DNA of 64,000 nt from Anabaena sp051781005 (GCF_051781005.1 NZ_JBPWOA010000023.1:62001-126000), one strand, 5' to 3'; shown: positions 8,122 to 16,488, counted from the first letter of the stretch. Numbers and translations: made by a program. Notes: a model not told the origin generated them from the letters alone.

Positions 8122-9468
8122 GTGGCTATGAGGAGAATGACTTTTCGGCTATACCCAAATCAAAAAATAGAATCTTTATTGCGGTATCATCGAAAGTTAC
8201 ACAAAGACTTGTACAATGCCGCAGTTAGTAACAGATTTACTCAATATCAAAAATTCAACCATCAAGTTGATTATTTTGAACAACAAAATTCTTTACCTGA
8301 ATTTAAAAAGGTTTGGGTAGAGTATAAGGAACTTCCTAGCCATGCTTTACAAGCAACTTTAAAACGGGTTGATTTTGCCTTTGAGCGTTGGTTCAAAGGG
8401 CTGGGTAAACGTCCTAGATTTAAATCAATTAGGCATTATTCAGGTTGGACTTATCCAGACCCAGCAGGTTTTAAAGTAGAATCTAATGGCGAAAATGGTT
8501 ATCTGAATCTTTCTAAAATTGGCAGGATTCAGATGCGTGGTCGAGCGCATTTTTGGGGTAATTCCACTACTTGTACTATCGTTTTCCGTAATGGTAAATG
8601 GTACGCATCTATAACAGTTAATGTTGTGGAGCAAGTCTTAAAACCAGAGATTTTACCTATTGGTGCAGTGGGGGTTGACTTAGGTTGTAAATCAGCATTA
8701 TCAATTACCGATGGAGAGAATCATTATCAAATTGATGCCCCTAAGTTTTTGAGGAATACTGAACACAAAATCAAAAAAGTTTCTCAGGAGAAAAGACGCA
8801 AACGCTCACCAAATCGAAACAAAAAACTTAAAGCTTCTAGGCGATTTAAAAAAGCCCAAGCTAAGGTTAGTAAATTAACTCAAAAAGTTGCCAACCAACG
8901 CCAAAATTGGGTACATCAAGTTGCGACAGAAATAGTCAGCAGTAATAGCTTCGTTGTAACTGAAAAACTAGAAGTTAAGAACATGACCAGTAAAGCAAAT
9001 AAAGGTAAGCGCAAAAAGCAAAAAGCTGGGCTAAATAAATCAATTCTTGATGTGGGGTTTGGAATGTTGAGAAGCGCCATTAAATATAAAGTAGAACAAA
9101 TTGGTGGTGTTTTTGTAGAAGTTCCTACCCGTCAAGTAAAACCAAGCCAAACCTGTCCTAAATGCGGACATCAACAAAAGAAAACGCTCGATGTGAGAGT
9201 TCACGAGTGTTCTATTTGTGGATATGTTCAGGATAGAGATATTGCTGCTGCGGAAGTTATGCTTTATTGGGCAAAAGGTATTCTACCGGGGTTAGGAACT
9301 AACCTCGTAGACGCTGATCTTTCTAGCTCTACCACGTCCACCAGTAAGCGTAAGCAAACTGGAAGTATGCGGCAACTGGGGGAAAAGAAGCGTCAAAAAT
9401 CTCAAAATAACTTTGCTAATAACGAGTTAGAGGATGTAGAAACCTCTAACTCAGGCGAAGCCAGTTAG
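8122..9468 (+). CDS. tnpB: TnpB RNA-guided endonuclease, apparently intact
   Basis: Protein of 448 residues with all TnpB hallmarks. An N-terminal wedge-like region (RRMTFRLYPNQKIESLLRYH) comes first. The RuvC catalytic residues are Asp186 in GVDLG, Glu281 in VTEKLEV and Asp373 in DRDIAAAEV. A four-cysteine zinc finger (CPKCGH...CSICGY) sits between RuvC II and III. TnpB binds an omega RNA made from the element's right end and cuts DNA at the flanking target, helping the element persist. The GTG at 8122 gives MAMRRM; an ATG at 8128 is an equal alternative, and GGAGG lies about 11 bases upstream. The C-terminal tail after about residue 390 is Ser/Thr- and Lys-rich and is co-extensive with the predicted omega RNA. 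The length is usual for the family. Confidence 0.93.
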   Translation: MAMRRMTFRLYPNQKIESLLRYHRKLHKDLYNAAVSNRFTQYQKFNHQVDYFEQQNSLPEFKKVWVEYKELPSHALQATLKRVDFAFERWFKGLGKRPRFKSIRHYSGWTYPDPAGFKVESNGENGYLNLSKIGRIQMRGRAHFWGNSTTCTIVFRNGKWYASITVNVVEQVLKPEILPIGAVGVDLGCKSALSITDGENHYQIDAPKFLRNTEHKIKKVSQEKRRKRSPNRNKKLKASRRFKKAQAKVSKLTQKVANQRQNWVHQVATEIVSSNSFVVTEKLEVKNMTSKANKGKRKKQKAGLNKSILDVGFGMLRSAIKYKVEQIGGVFVEVPTRQVKPSQTCPKCGHQQKKTLDVRVHECSICGYVQDRDIAAAEVMLYWAKGILPGLGTNLVDADLSSSTTSTSKRKQTGSMRQLGEKKRQKSQNNFANNELEDVETSNSGEAS

Positions 9469-9478
9469 AGGTAGTTCA
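9285..9478 (+). ncRNA. Predicted TnpB omega RNA (reRNA) scaffold
   Basis: By analogy with ISDra2, the right end of the element, overlapping the tnpB 3' end, should be transcribed as the guide RNA scaffold, with the guide starting after the element end (about 9479). Structures seen are GGTTAG/CTAACC at 9290-9304, a 10-bp stem GAGTTAGAGG (9424-9433) with CCTCTAACTC (9443-9452), and a competing 9-bp stem CCTCTAACT (9443-9451) with AGTTAGAGG (9463-9471). The 5' limit is a guess. The present guide would start in the antisense of the GDSL gene's last codons. Confidence 0.55.
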
Positions 9479-10471
9479 TTTAAGCGCCTTTTGTTTGCGC
9501 TTCATAACTCCTGTCGCACCTAAAGCCCCCAGTACCAACATTCCCAAAGTTGCTGAAGGTTCAGGAATCTCTTTCAGTGATGCTTGCGCTCCTCTTGCTA
9601 CTATGCTGTGCATATAGGTTGTAGGATGCAATTTATCCCAAAATAAATACTCGTCTGGGTTGTTACAAAGTGTCTGAGCATCACTGTTAAAACAAGCGTC
9701 AGTCACATTTTGTAAACCAAATTCTCCTGGTAATGCGATGCCTGCGGCGAGCGAAGCTATCGCACTATTTACTAAAGAATTAACATCAAAAAGAGTGATA
9801 TTCAGGCTTGGTTGCTGCTGATTCAACCCGTTGAGAGCCTGGCTTAAAGTCGAATTATGCAATCCAGTCAAAAAGTTGAGTTGACCAGAATAAGGACCCC
9901 CATTAGTGGCAGGAACATCACCCAAATTAGGTAAATTAGCCACTAAGAAATTTTTAGCACCAATAGACGCAAGTGAAGTAATAGCACTCGCCAAATTGTT
10001 GACTATTTGAACAAAATTTGTGTTTCCTTCACCAAGATAATCATTAGCACCTGCCGATATTATGTACAAGGCATTGTGATCAGCTTGCGAATTAGTTCCC
10101 ATAAAAGCCTGAATTTGTTGTGTCAAGCCTGGGAAATTTAAGGGATTCTCAATAACCGGGGTTAACGGATCATTAAACAGGGTGTTAATAGTACTAGTCG
10201 TAGCGCCACCAAATGCATAGTTAGTTTCTGTTAAACCTAGATTCCCTGCCAGGTATTCTACCCAGACTGGCCCATTAGAAAAACGCCCTTGAAAGTAGGG
10301 AAACTGGGGTATTCCAAATCCTATAGCTGCTTCGGTGACTTTGAATGCATTGCCATTATCAACAGTACTGTCTCCAAAAGCAATAATTTGACTAAAAGTT
10401 GCTGCCGAAGCTTTCAGTGGCAACATGAAAGAGAAAAGAACAAACCCGGCCGCTACAACTTGTTTTTTCAT
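9476..10471 (-). CDS. Secreted GDSL-family esterase with PEP-CTERM anchor
   Basis: SGNH/GDSL hydrolase of 331 residues. It has a signal peptide (MKKQVVAAGFVLFSFMLPLK, cleavage near ASAA), the nucleophile motif FGDSTVDNGN (Ser35), block III SAGANDYL, and the block V Asp279/His282 pair in DKLHPT. The C-terminal 31 residues form a PEP-CTERM sorting signal: the motif PEP at 303-305, a hydrophobic segment and a basic KRKQK tail. It probably hydrolyses esters or acylated polysaccharide outside the cell. About 10 residues (SAIASLAAGIAL) come from a small dispersed repeat inserted in frame. Its stop codon TGA (9478-9476) is supplied by the right end of the neighbouring TnpB element, so the original terminus was probably altered by a few residues. 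Confidence 0.88.
   Translation of the reverse strand: MKKQVVAAGFVLFSFMLPLKASAATFSQIIAFGDSTVDNGNAFKVTEAAIGFGIPQFPYFQGRFSNGPVWVEYLAGNLGLTETNYAFGGATTSTINTLFNDPLTPVIENPLNFPGLTQQIQAFMGTNSQADHNALYIISAGANDYLGEGNTNFVQIVNNLASAITSLASIGAKNFLVANLPNLGDVPATNGGPYSGQLNFLTGLHNSTLSQALNGLNQQQPSLNITLFDVNSLVNSAIASLAAGIALPGEFGLQNVTDACFNSDAQTLCNNPDEYLFWDKLHPTTYMHSIVARGAQASLKEIPEPSATLGMLVLGALGATGVMKRKQKALK
9734..9764. repeat. Small dispersed repeat inserted in frame in GDSL gene
   Basis: The segment is bounded by TGCGAT (9734-9739) and ATCGCA (9759-9764) with GCCTGCGGCGAGCGAAGC between. Its core ATGCCTGCGGCG is shared with the repeat in the tniQ remnant (4315-4340). It adds roughly ten codons and keeps the reading frame. 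Confidence 0.6.
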
Positions 10472-10640
10472 GCTTATTAGATTGTTGGTATTTTTTGCGA
10501 ATTTTGCACATCAATAAACCTGTAGGGATTAGTAAACCTACGGTTATTTATGGAGTTGTTAAAAAACTCGTGCAACAAAGTGAAAAAATTATGATGCTTG
10601 CAATCTAAGGGAATACCAAAAAATAAATTACCCAAAAATC

Positions 10641-10744
10641 GTAGGGTGGTTATGGCTACGCCACGCAGGCTATAGGACGTTAGTCCGTAACCCACCATAA
10701 ATTTAGGGTATAATGGTGGGTTACACTGCGCTAACCCACCCTAC
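10641..10744. repeat. Nested palindromic (REP/MITE-like) element between genes
   Basis: Outer arms GTAGGGTGG (10641-10649) and CCACCCTAC (10736-10744) enclose a second, stronger hairpin, GTAACCCACCAT (10687-10698) with ATGGTGGGTTAC (10713-10724). It lies in the 570-base gene-free stretch 10472-11043, where I see no other gene. It can form a stable structure in RNA from either strand. No transposase is attached. Confidence 0.7.
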
Positions 10745-11043
10745 AAATTGGGGATTTTTTTATTTGGAAGTCCCTAAGTATTTTTACAAAATTTTAGATC
10801 TGTTTTTTCTGCCAGCTTGACTCAGCGCAAACTGCTGTAAGTTAATTTACGTAAGTATATTTAGTTTATGTCAAGATATAGGATCTTATTTCAATAAAAA
10901 CCCTGAGATTTACTCTAACTTTATAATTAATGGCGTATTATAAAGGACTTATGAAGTTATAGATGTTAAAAATCCTTAGTCCAAATCTTGTGTTCGGCAA
11001 TAGGAAGTTGTAGCTACAAGGCTAAAAACACCGATTCTGGTTT

Positions 11044-12411
11044 TTAATTCTTTAATTTCAAAGCTTCAGTTGCTGTCATTCCCTCGCTCTGAATACCGAA
11101 ATACCACAAAGCTGCACCAGCTTCAGCACGAGTGACGGCTTTCTTAGGTTGAAACAGCGTCGTATAGCCAAACACTCGCCGAATATTTGATTGTTCAGCA
11201 TTTTGGAAGTCTGCCAAAACAGCTTTTAATGCTTTAGGCTCAATTTTTTCTGTATCTTGGAAACCCCAGGTTTGCTTGACTGCTTCTAAATTGGCAGCAG
11301 GTAAAGCTTGGCGAGTATCTAAAGGTATTTTCCACAATAGTAATTGTTCTCGTGTTAGAGGTGCATCAGGACGAAATAAAACTGCTGTAGCATCTCCAGA
11401 TAAAGAACTGGGGATTAAACCAGCTTCTGCTAAACCTTGAATTGCCGGAAAATCAGGATCTTTAGCTAAAACATCTCTAAAGGCGGGTTGATTGCTTTCT
11501 GATGCCAAACGCACCTTTTTTGCTGGATTATTACCATACATGGCATTATTAGCAGCCACTAACCAACGAGCATATTCTCTGCGGGTGATGATTTTATTGG
11601 GTTCAAAAAGCTTAGTTTGAGTTGTAGAGTTGCTTTTAGTTGTGTTTGGTTCTATGGACAATACACCCAAGGTTGCTAAATCTTGAATGTGTTGTCGCCA
11701 TTCTGGTGGGACTTTATTTAAATCGGTGAATTCTTGAGATTCAGATTGGCTTGTTGGCGATTTGACTACATTTGTAGTTGGGGGAACTGTAGTGGGTGAA
11801 ACAGGTCCAATAAACGTTGACTCATTTGACTGGGGAACTTCGCTAGAATTGGTATTTGGTTGAGTTTGAGTAGTTGTATTATTAGTTACGTATTCAATTA
11901 GTAATTCAGTTGCTGTTTGGGGTTGATTGGGTGCAGCGTTGGTAACTGATTTTGGTTTAATTGTTACGTTCAATAATAAATTATTCCGTTTTACCTCAAA
12001 AGCGCCTTCGACATCATCTTTTGGCTGTTGCAAAATTTGCCAGTTGTTCCCTTGGAACTGACTACTGTAAAAGCTGGCAATTAAATTGCTGGGGTCAGAA
12101 CTTTGCCAACGAGTACTTATTTTATTTTCTGATTTATTTTCTGAACTACTCCCAGGTTTAACTTCTTCAAGTTTGGCATTGGGATATATAGGAATATCTT
12201 TGGGAAAGTCAGCAGGTAACTGAACTGTGGATGCGGTTGCTACTTCCTTACTCTTAGTTTCGCCAAAAACCGCAGGATTACTTTGCAGCCTGGGGTCTGC
12301 CGCCAAAGACTGCTCCAAATTTTTAGCGGCTGGGCCGTTAGTGCAGGCTGTTAAGGAACAAAGTAAAACAGCCAAACCGAGAAAGATAACTGGACGTTTA
12401 TAGAGCAGCAC
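11044..12411 (-). CDS. S-layer-homology (SLH) domain lipoprotein
   Basis: Protein of 455 residues. The N-terminus MLLYKRPVIFLGLAVLLCSLTACTNG carries a lipobox LTAC (Cys23), so it is a predicted lipoprotein. Residues about 65-175 form a globular domain starting DFPKDIPIYPNAKLEEV, common in cyanobacterial exported proteins. A Thr/Ser/Pro/Asn-rich linker follows (about 180-225). The C-terminal half (about 230-440) holds SLH-type repeats (EWRQHIQDLATLGVL, ITRREYARWLVAANN, LTREQLLLWKI, VTRAEAGAALWYF). SLH modules bind cell-wall polysaccharide, so the protein probably links membrane to wall. It lies 106 bases downstream of another exported-protein gene on the same strand and may be co-transcribed with it. 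No catalytic function is visible. Confidence 0.85.
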   Translation of the reverse strand: MLLYKRPVIFLGLAVLLCSLTACTNGPAAKNLEQSLAADPRLQSNPAVFGETKSKEVATASTVQLPADFPKDIPIYPNAKLEEVKPGSSSENKSENKISTRWQSSDPSNLIASFYSSQFQGNNWQILQQPKDDVEGAFEVKRNNLLLNVTIKPKSVTNAAPNQPQTATELLIEYVTNNTTTQTQPNTNSSEVPQSNESTFIGPVSPTTVPPTTNVVKSPTSQSESQEFTDLNKVPPEWRQHIQDLATLGVLSIEPNTTKSNSTTQTKLFEPNKIITRREYARWLVAANNAMYGNNPAKKVRLASESNQPAFRDVLAKDPDFPAIQGLAEAGLIPSSLSGDATAVLFRPDAPLTREQLLLWKIPLDTRQALPAANLEAVKQTWGFQDTEKIEPKALKAVLADFQNAEQSNIRRVFGYTTLFQPKKAVTRAEAGAALWYFGIQSEGMTATEALKLKN

Positions 12412-12517
12412 AGGAAATTACAAATCGAGTTTCCGTTTCTAGCCTAGCATTTTCAACGAAACTGGTAATTAATTGGTAATTAGGAAAAACTCTTCTCCCC
12501 CTGTAACCTTTCACCTG

Positions 12518-14032
12518 TCACCTATTCACATAATTCTCTAAATCTTCAATTTCCGGTGTGGGTAGCTGTTTGAGAACTCGCCAGAGAATGGTGTAACTGC
12601 CATCAGGGCGGCGGCGCACGGCGCGGAAGGCGAGAATAGTATCACTACTAGGTATTTGTCCTATTTGCTGGGTAATGCGGCTATTTTGGGGTGAAATTGG
12701 TTGACGACTTAAGATAATTTCTGGAAGTTGGAATTGGAGCGATCGCACTAAATAAGTATGATTTAATTTGGCTGTAGCACCAGCTAAAAAGATTTCCTGC
12801 TTCTGCCAGTTCTGATCTTTACCTGTTAAAAACCTCCGTCTGTCTATTTGTAAGGCTTCCAACTGCTTCGGAGGCTGGTAATTAAGCAAAAATTCTCCCG
12901 TAGAGGCAGAAACAGCTTGTAGTTTTTCATCCAATTTTGCTAATGGCACATCACCCACATCTATGATGAAGCCATAATCTATTCCTTGATGGACTAATTG
13001 GAAGTTATCACCCATCATCTTCAGTGCTAAACTAGGATCAAAATCTCCCTGAACCTCACCCACCGAGGGAAAAGGATAACGCTCACTAACACTGGCTTGC
13101 AATCTATTCTGGAGAAGATTCAGCGGACGACGGTAAGCTGAATCAGGTAAAACTCGGAAAATTCCCGTGTTAGGCAGTTTCAAAAACTGAGCGTAGGTTT
13201 GTCTTTCTTGGGAATCAATGTCGTAAGCAAAACGGTCAAGTGTCGCAACATCTTCCTGAGGATTTATAAATTTAATATTTGCGGGAAATGCTTTTTGGAC
13301 TGCTGTCAAGATTTGATTAGCAGTTTTAAGAGTACTAACAGCTTCCTCTGGTACAGCAATAGCAGGTTGCATGGGCGCTACATAGTTAGCTAGTGCTGTT
13401 TTTGCAGTACTGCCAACTATAGGTAATGGGGATGAAGTTAAATTTGGTTCCCTACTAGCAAAAGGTGTGGCTGGTTTGCCAAGATCAGGACGCTGCACTG
13501 GTGCAATGGTAAGTACAGGATCGGACTGTCGCTCTCCAGAAACTAAGGGTAGGGGTTTAACTAAAGCTAACTCACCTCGTCGGGATAATAACCGATCTAT
13601 AACTGGGTACAACTTCAACAATTCTTGGTTAGAAGCGTACAAAGAGCAGTAAATTTGTGATTGGGACTCAGTTAACTGGACAGGTAAAGAAGACTGTGGG
13701 GAAAATTCTCCTCGTGAGTTACACAATGTTTTCGGACTTGGGTATTGACGTGTGAGAAAACTTTCTACAGCATAGGTACGAACAGTTAATTGTCCCCGCA
13801 CGGATCTCATTTTATTGGGGTCTGGATCAATAAATGCTTGCTCAAGACGAGCAACTAAATAAATTTGCTGCTGTACTAGTTGCACTGCTGTAGTATAAAA
13901 TTTTTCAGTAGCTTCTTCTGAAGCCAGATTTTGACTCAGGTCAAATTCCGCTTTATATTCCATAGCTAAGGTGAAGCTGGGAGTAGAAACTAGTGAAAAA
14001 GGAAGCAAAAGTCCCAAAAAGATTTTACTCAT
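12518..14032 (-). CDS. Exported protein of unknown function
   Basis: I do not recognise a family. I chose the ATG at 14032 because it gives a clean signal peptide (MSKIFLGLLLPFSLVSTPSF, cleavage near TLA); a longer version would start at 14098. The mature part (about 480 residues) has a helical region (TEKFYTTAVQLVQQQIYLVA), a Pro-rich linker, and a C-terminal domain with GIDYGFIIDVGDVPLAKLDE. The last 60 residues are basic (FRAVRRRPDGSYTILWRVLK). No catalytic motif, repeat or lipobox is evident. It is divergent from sasA (118 bases between starts), so the two may share a control region, and it precedes the SLH lipoprotein gene. Confidence 0.65.
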   Translation of the reverse strand: MSKIFLGLLLPFSLVSTPSFTLAMEYKAEFDLSQNLASEEATEKFYTTAVQLVQQQIYLVARLEQAFIDPDPNKMRSVRGQLTVRTYAVESFLTRQYPSPKTLCNSRGEFSPQSSLPVQLTESQSQIYCSLYASNQELLKLYPVIDRLLSRRGELALVKPLPLVSGERQSDPVLTIAPVQRPDLGKPATPFASREPNLTSSPLPIVGSTAKTALANYVAPMQPAIAVPEEAVSTLKTANQILTAVQKAFPANIKFINPQEDVATLDRFAYDIDSQERQTYAQFLKLPNTGIFRVLPDSAYRRPLNLLQNRLQASVSERYPFPSVGEVQGDFDPSLALKMMGDNFQLVHQGIDYGFIIDVGDVPLAKLDEKLQAVSASTGEFLLNYQPPKQLEALQIDRRRFLTGKDQNWQKQEIFLAGATAKLNHTYLVRSLQFQLPEIILSRQPISPQNSRITQQIGQIPSSDTILAFRAVRRRPDGSYTILWRVLKQLPTPEIEDLENYVNR

Positions 14033-14149
14033 GTCGAAAATGTAGATCAGATAGGAGTATGAAAAATCTAAAATAGATATTAAATTGGAAGAAAACAACG
14101 ACCATCGACAACCGTCAATCTAGTTTACTTTCTGTAAAGCGTCGCCAGG

Positions 14150-15364
14150 TTGTTACCAGTGCTGAAACACGATTACATGCAAGTTTCCCAGGATCAGCCT
14201 ATCTATTCTGAGGCTCCACTCCAGCTGTTGCTGTTTGTCGATGGGCGACCGAAGTCCCGACAACAGGTACAGCGAATACGCGCCTATTTAAAAGAACTAG
14301 AAGCTGAGTATAGTTTTGAACTTCAAATCATTGATGTCGGGCAACAACCCTATTTGGCGGAACACTTCAAATTGGTAGCTACGCCCGCCTTAATCAAAAT
14401 TCACCCTGAACCCCAGCAGAGTCTAGCTGGCAGCAATATCATAGCCGAATTGAAAAACTGGTGGCCCCGCTGGCAATCTGCTGTAGACGCATTTTTAAAG
14501 TTACAGGAAGACCTACATGAATGTATGGATGAGAATGTGCGGGTGATTTCACCTAAATCTACAATCCGTTCTGTGGCTGTTTCTGCTGAGTTAATCAAGC
14601 TTTCAGATGAAATTTTTCACTTGAAGCAAGAAAAAGAAAAGCTGCAAGAACAGCTACAGTTTAAAGACCGAGTGATGGCGATGTTGGCACATGACCTCCG
14701 CAATCCTTTAACGGCGGCTGCTATAGCTATAGAAACTCTTCAATCTAACTACAATGCTGATAAAGGAGAATTCCAGCGTCTAAAACCGGGCATGATTGTT
14801 CATTTATTAAAACAAGCCCGCAGTCAAACGCGAATAATTGATCGGATGATAGCTGATTTGTTAGAAGTTGGCCGTGGTAATGATACGGAATTCCCGATTA
14901 TACCGCAAAAGCTGGAATTGGGTAAACTCAGTTTAGATGTTTTGGAGGAATTGCGCGATCGCTATATTGCCAAATCTCAAAAAGTAGAAACAGATATCCC
15001 CTGCGATTTACCTCGTGTATATGCAGATCCAGAACGTATCCGCCAAGTGCTGGTTAACCTTTTGGATAATGCCATTAAATACACACCAGAAGGCGGGATC
15101 ATTAGTGTCGCTGGACTGCACCGCACCACTCAAAAAATCCAATTTAGTATTGGTGATACTGGCCCTGGTATTCCCCTCGAAAACCGCGATCGCATTTTTG
15201 AAAATCATTTCCGTCTGCAACGTGATGAAGGAACAGATGGTTATGGAATTGGTCTTTCTTTATGCCAACGAATTATCCAAGCGCACTATGGTCAAATTTG
15301 GGTAGATTCATCCGCCAATGGTGGTGCATGGTTCCACTTTACTTTACCAGTTTATCCGTCTTAG
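14150..15364 (+). CDS. sasA: Circadian-clock-associated histidine kinase SasA
   Basis: Protein of 404 residues with the SasA architecture. Residues about 22-110 are a KaiB-like thioredoxin-fold sensor (LQLLLFVDGRPKSRQQVQRI...ATPALIKIHPEPQQSLAG) that binds KaiC. A coiled-coil linker follows (LKQEKEKLQEQLQFKDRVM), then the dimerisation and phosphorylation helix with His181 in LAHDLRNPL. The HATPase domain has N-box NLLDNAIKYTP, G1 GDTGPGI and G2 GYGIGLSL. In the clock output pathway, KaiC stimulates SasA autophosphorylation and the phosphate passes to RpaA. The start is uncertain: TTG at 14150 or GTG at 14159 keeps the MLPVLKHDYMQ leader; ATG at 14177 is possible. Neither kaiABC nor rpaA is in this window. 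Confidence 0.93.
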   Translation: MLPVLKHDYMQVSQDQPIYSEAPLQLLLFVDGRPKSRQQVQRIRAYLKELEAEYSFELQIIDVGQQPYLAEHFKLVATPALIKIHPEPQQSLAGSNIIAELKNWWPRWQSAVDAFLKLQEDLHECMDENVRVISPKSTIRSVAVSAELIKLSDEIFHLKQEKEKLQEQLQFKDRVMAMLAHDLRNPLTAAAIAIETLQSNYNADKGEFQRLKPGMIVHLLKQARSQTRIIDRMIADLLEVGRGNDTEFPIIPQKLELGKLSLDVLEELRDRYIAKSQKVETDIPCDLPRVYADPERIRQVLVNLLDNAIKYTPEGGIISVAGLHRTTQKIQFSIGDTGPGIPLENRDRIFENHFRLQRDEGTDGYGIGLSLCQRIIQAHYGQIWVDSSANGGAWFHFTLPVYPS

Positions 15365-15571
15365 ACATTGGTAATTAAAGCTTTGACAACTGATGATGAA
15401 CTTGTAAGAATTCAGGATTCAGGAGTCAGCCCTTCGGCTTCGCTCAGGGCAAGGAGTCAGGAGGTAGAATTATTGAGACAGGACTTACGCAAAACAGAAC
15501 GGAAGTAGAGGTAAGACCCTTAAGGGAAGCAAACTAAATGCTTACATGAACTTTAATAAGCAATTTAATAA

Positions 15572-15832
15572 ATGCCAAATCCATTAATGTATCAACAGGA
15601 TAACTTTGTTGTTCTGGAAACAAACCAACCAGAACAATTTTTCACGACATCAGAGTTATTAGAAAAGTTGGCAAATACTTTGCAGCAACTTCCATTTGAT
15701 GACTTACCTCCTGATGTGCAGAAATTTAAACTGGTATCAGAACAAGCACAATACTTAATAGATACCAGTTGTGAGTTAGATATTGGCCCTGGAAAATATT
15801 TACAGTGGTATGCAGTGCGACTAGAAAAGTAA
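15572..15832 (+). CDS. CRR7-like small protein (NDH-1 assembly family)
   Basis: An 86-residue soluble protein beginning MPNPLMYQQDNFVVLETNQP and ending LDIGPGKYLQWYAVRLEK. The pattern (VLLE.....F.....L...L...P...LP.D...F.....QA..L..T.CEL......QWY.VRLE) matches what I recall of the plant CHLORORESPIRATORY REDUCTION 7 family, which helps assemble the chloroplast NDH-1 complex and has cyanobacterial relatives. It is a single-gene unit between sasA and a DUF2854 gene, with no NDH genes nearby. The function in cyanobacteria is inferred from the plant family. Upstream (15365-15571) is gene-free and contains a small CCCTTCGGCTTCGCTCAGGG-type repeat. Confidence 0.7.
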   Translation: MPNPLMYQQDNFVVLETNQPEQFFTTSELLEKLANTLQQLPFDDLPPDVQKFKLVSEQAQYLIDTSCELDIGPGKYLQWYAVRLEK

Positions 15833-15836
15833 ATAT

Positions 15837-15935
15837 TTGGTAATTCGTAATTCGTAATTCGTAATTAAGAATAGGTTGAGTAATTAATGATTCTTCTCTG
15901 GTTACCAATTACCAATTACCAATTACCCATTACCA
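15837..15935. repeat. Short tandem heptamer repeats (STRR type)
   Basis: Two clusters flank a spacer. GTAATTC occurs about four times in tandem at 15840-15867, and ACCAATT-type units are repeated about four times at 15902-15935. Degenerate heptamers of the same kind recur at about 27447-27490 and 34826-34858. Such STRR sequences are typical of heterocystous cyanobacteria. They lie in the converging 3' ends of the CRR7-like and DUF2854 genes. Confidence 0.75.
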
Positions 15936-15939
15936 GCAA

Positions 15940-16488
15940 TTATTGTGGAGTGGTAATTAACTCCAGTTCAATTTTATCTTCACTAGGTTGTGTAATTTTC
16001 ACATCAACATTAGGAGCGAAATATTTGGTCATTTTTTCGTGTTTTTCTTGCCAAATATCCAGCGGAATTAGGGGTGAATCAAATTCTAAAATAATACAAT
16101 AAGCCCCATTAACTTCTGTTTCTCGCAAACCAGTAACTATTGGTCGTTCTTCGTTACTGGGACTCAGACCCAGGTAAGTAAGCGCCCTGTCAAAATGACC
16201 TTCTTGACCATAGCAAAATCGTGTGATGTCAGTACGAACTCTGTTTTGAGTCACAGTTGCTTGCTGTTTTCTTAGCTCCAACACTGACGGTGTGGTGGTT
16301 TGACTAAAAGGTATGGGCTTGAGTTCATTGGCTTTGAGTGCTAGACCTCCCAGGAAGAGAGGAAAGCCATAGAAAAATCCTACGAGATTAAGAGAGGCAT
16401 TATCAGCAGCGTAGGCGACAAAGCCGACTATGATTAATATGCTACCCACGGTTAAACCGAGTGTTCCCAAAGAAATGTTGCCTAGCAT
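15940..16488 (-). CDS. DUF2854 membrane protein
   Basis: Protein of 182 residues with two N-terminal membrane segments (ISLGTLGLTVGSILIIVGFV and LVGFFYGFPLFLGGLALKAN) separated by a short loop. A cytoplasmic or lumenal domain of about 120 residues follows (DITRFCYGQEGHFDRALTYL). The arrangement matches the cyanobacteria/plastid family DUF2854, whose function is not established. The stop is at 15940 and the ATG start at 16488 fits the hydrophobic N-terminus. It stands alone, converging with the CRR7-like gene. Confidence 0.82.
   Translation of the reverse strand: MLGNISLGTLGLTVGSILIIVGFVAYAADNASLNLVGFFYGFPLFLGGLALKANELKPIPFSQTTTPSVLELRKQQATVTQNRVRTDITRFCYGQEGHFDRALTYLGLSPSNEERPIVTGLRETEVNGAYCIILEFDSPLIPLDIWQEKHEKMTKYFAPNVDVKITQPSEDKIELELITTPQ

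Larger units (their letters stand above)
7811..9478 (+). mobile_element. IS200/IS605-type element encoding RHH protein and TnpB, no TnpA
   Basis: Element of about 1.67 kb with a left-end hairpin (7824-7853), a minus-strand ribbon-helix-helix gene, a tnpB gene and a right-end hairpin (9443-9471). No Y1 transposase is present, so it is probably mobilised in trans. Limits are inferred. On the left, aldolase homology stops at ...TTGAAC (7810). On the right, the last bases GGTAGTTCA (to 9478) follow the terminal hairpin, and the GDSL coding sequence begins at once. The ends resemble IS605-family termini (subterminal hairpins, no inverted repeats, no target duplication). Exact cleavage sites need an empty-site comparison. 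Confidence 0.75.

Noticed and set aside
12408..12517. Possible conserved leader between the two exported-protein genes
   Set aside because: Only heptamer-like AATTGGTAATTA repeats and a pyrimidine-rich stretch are present; no defined structure.
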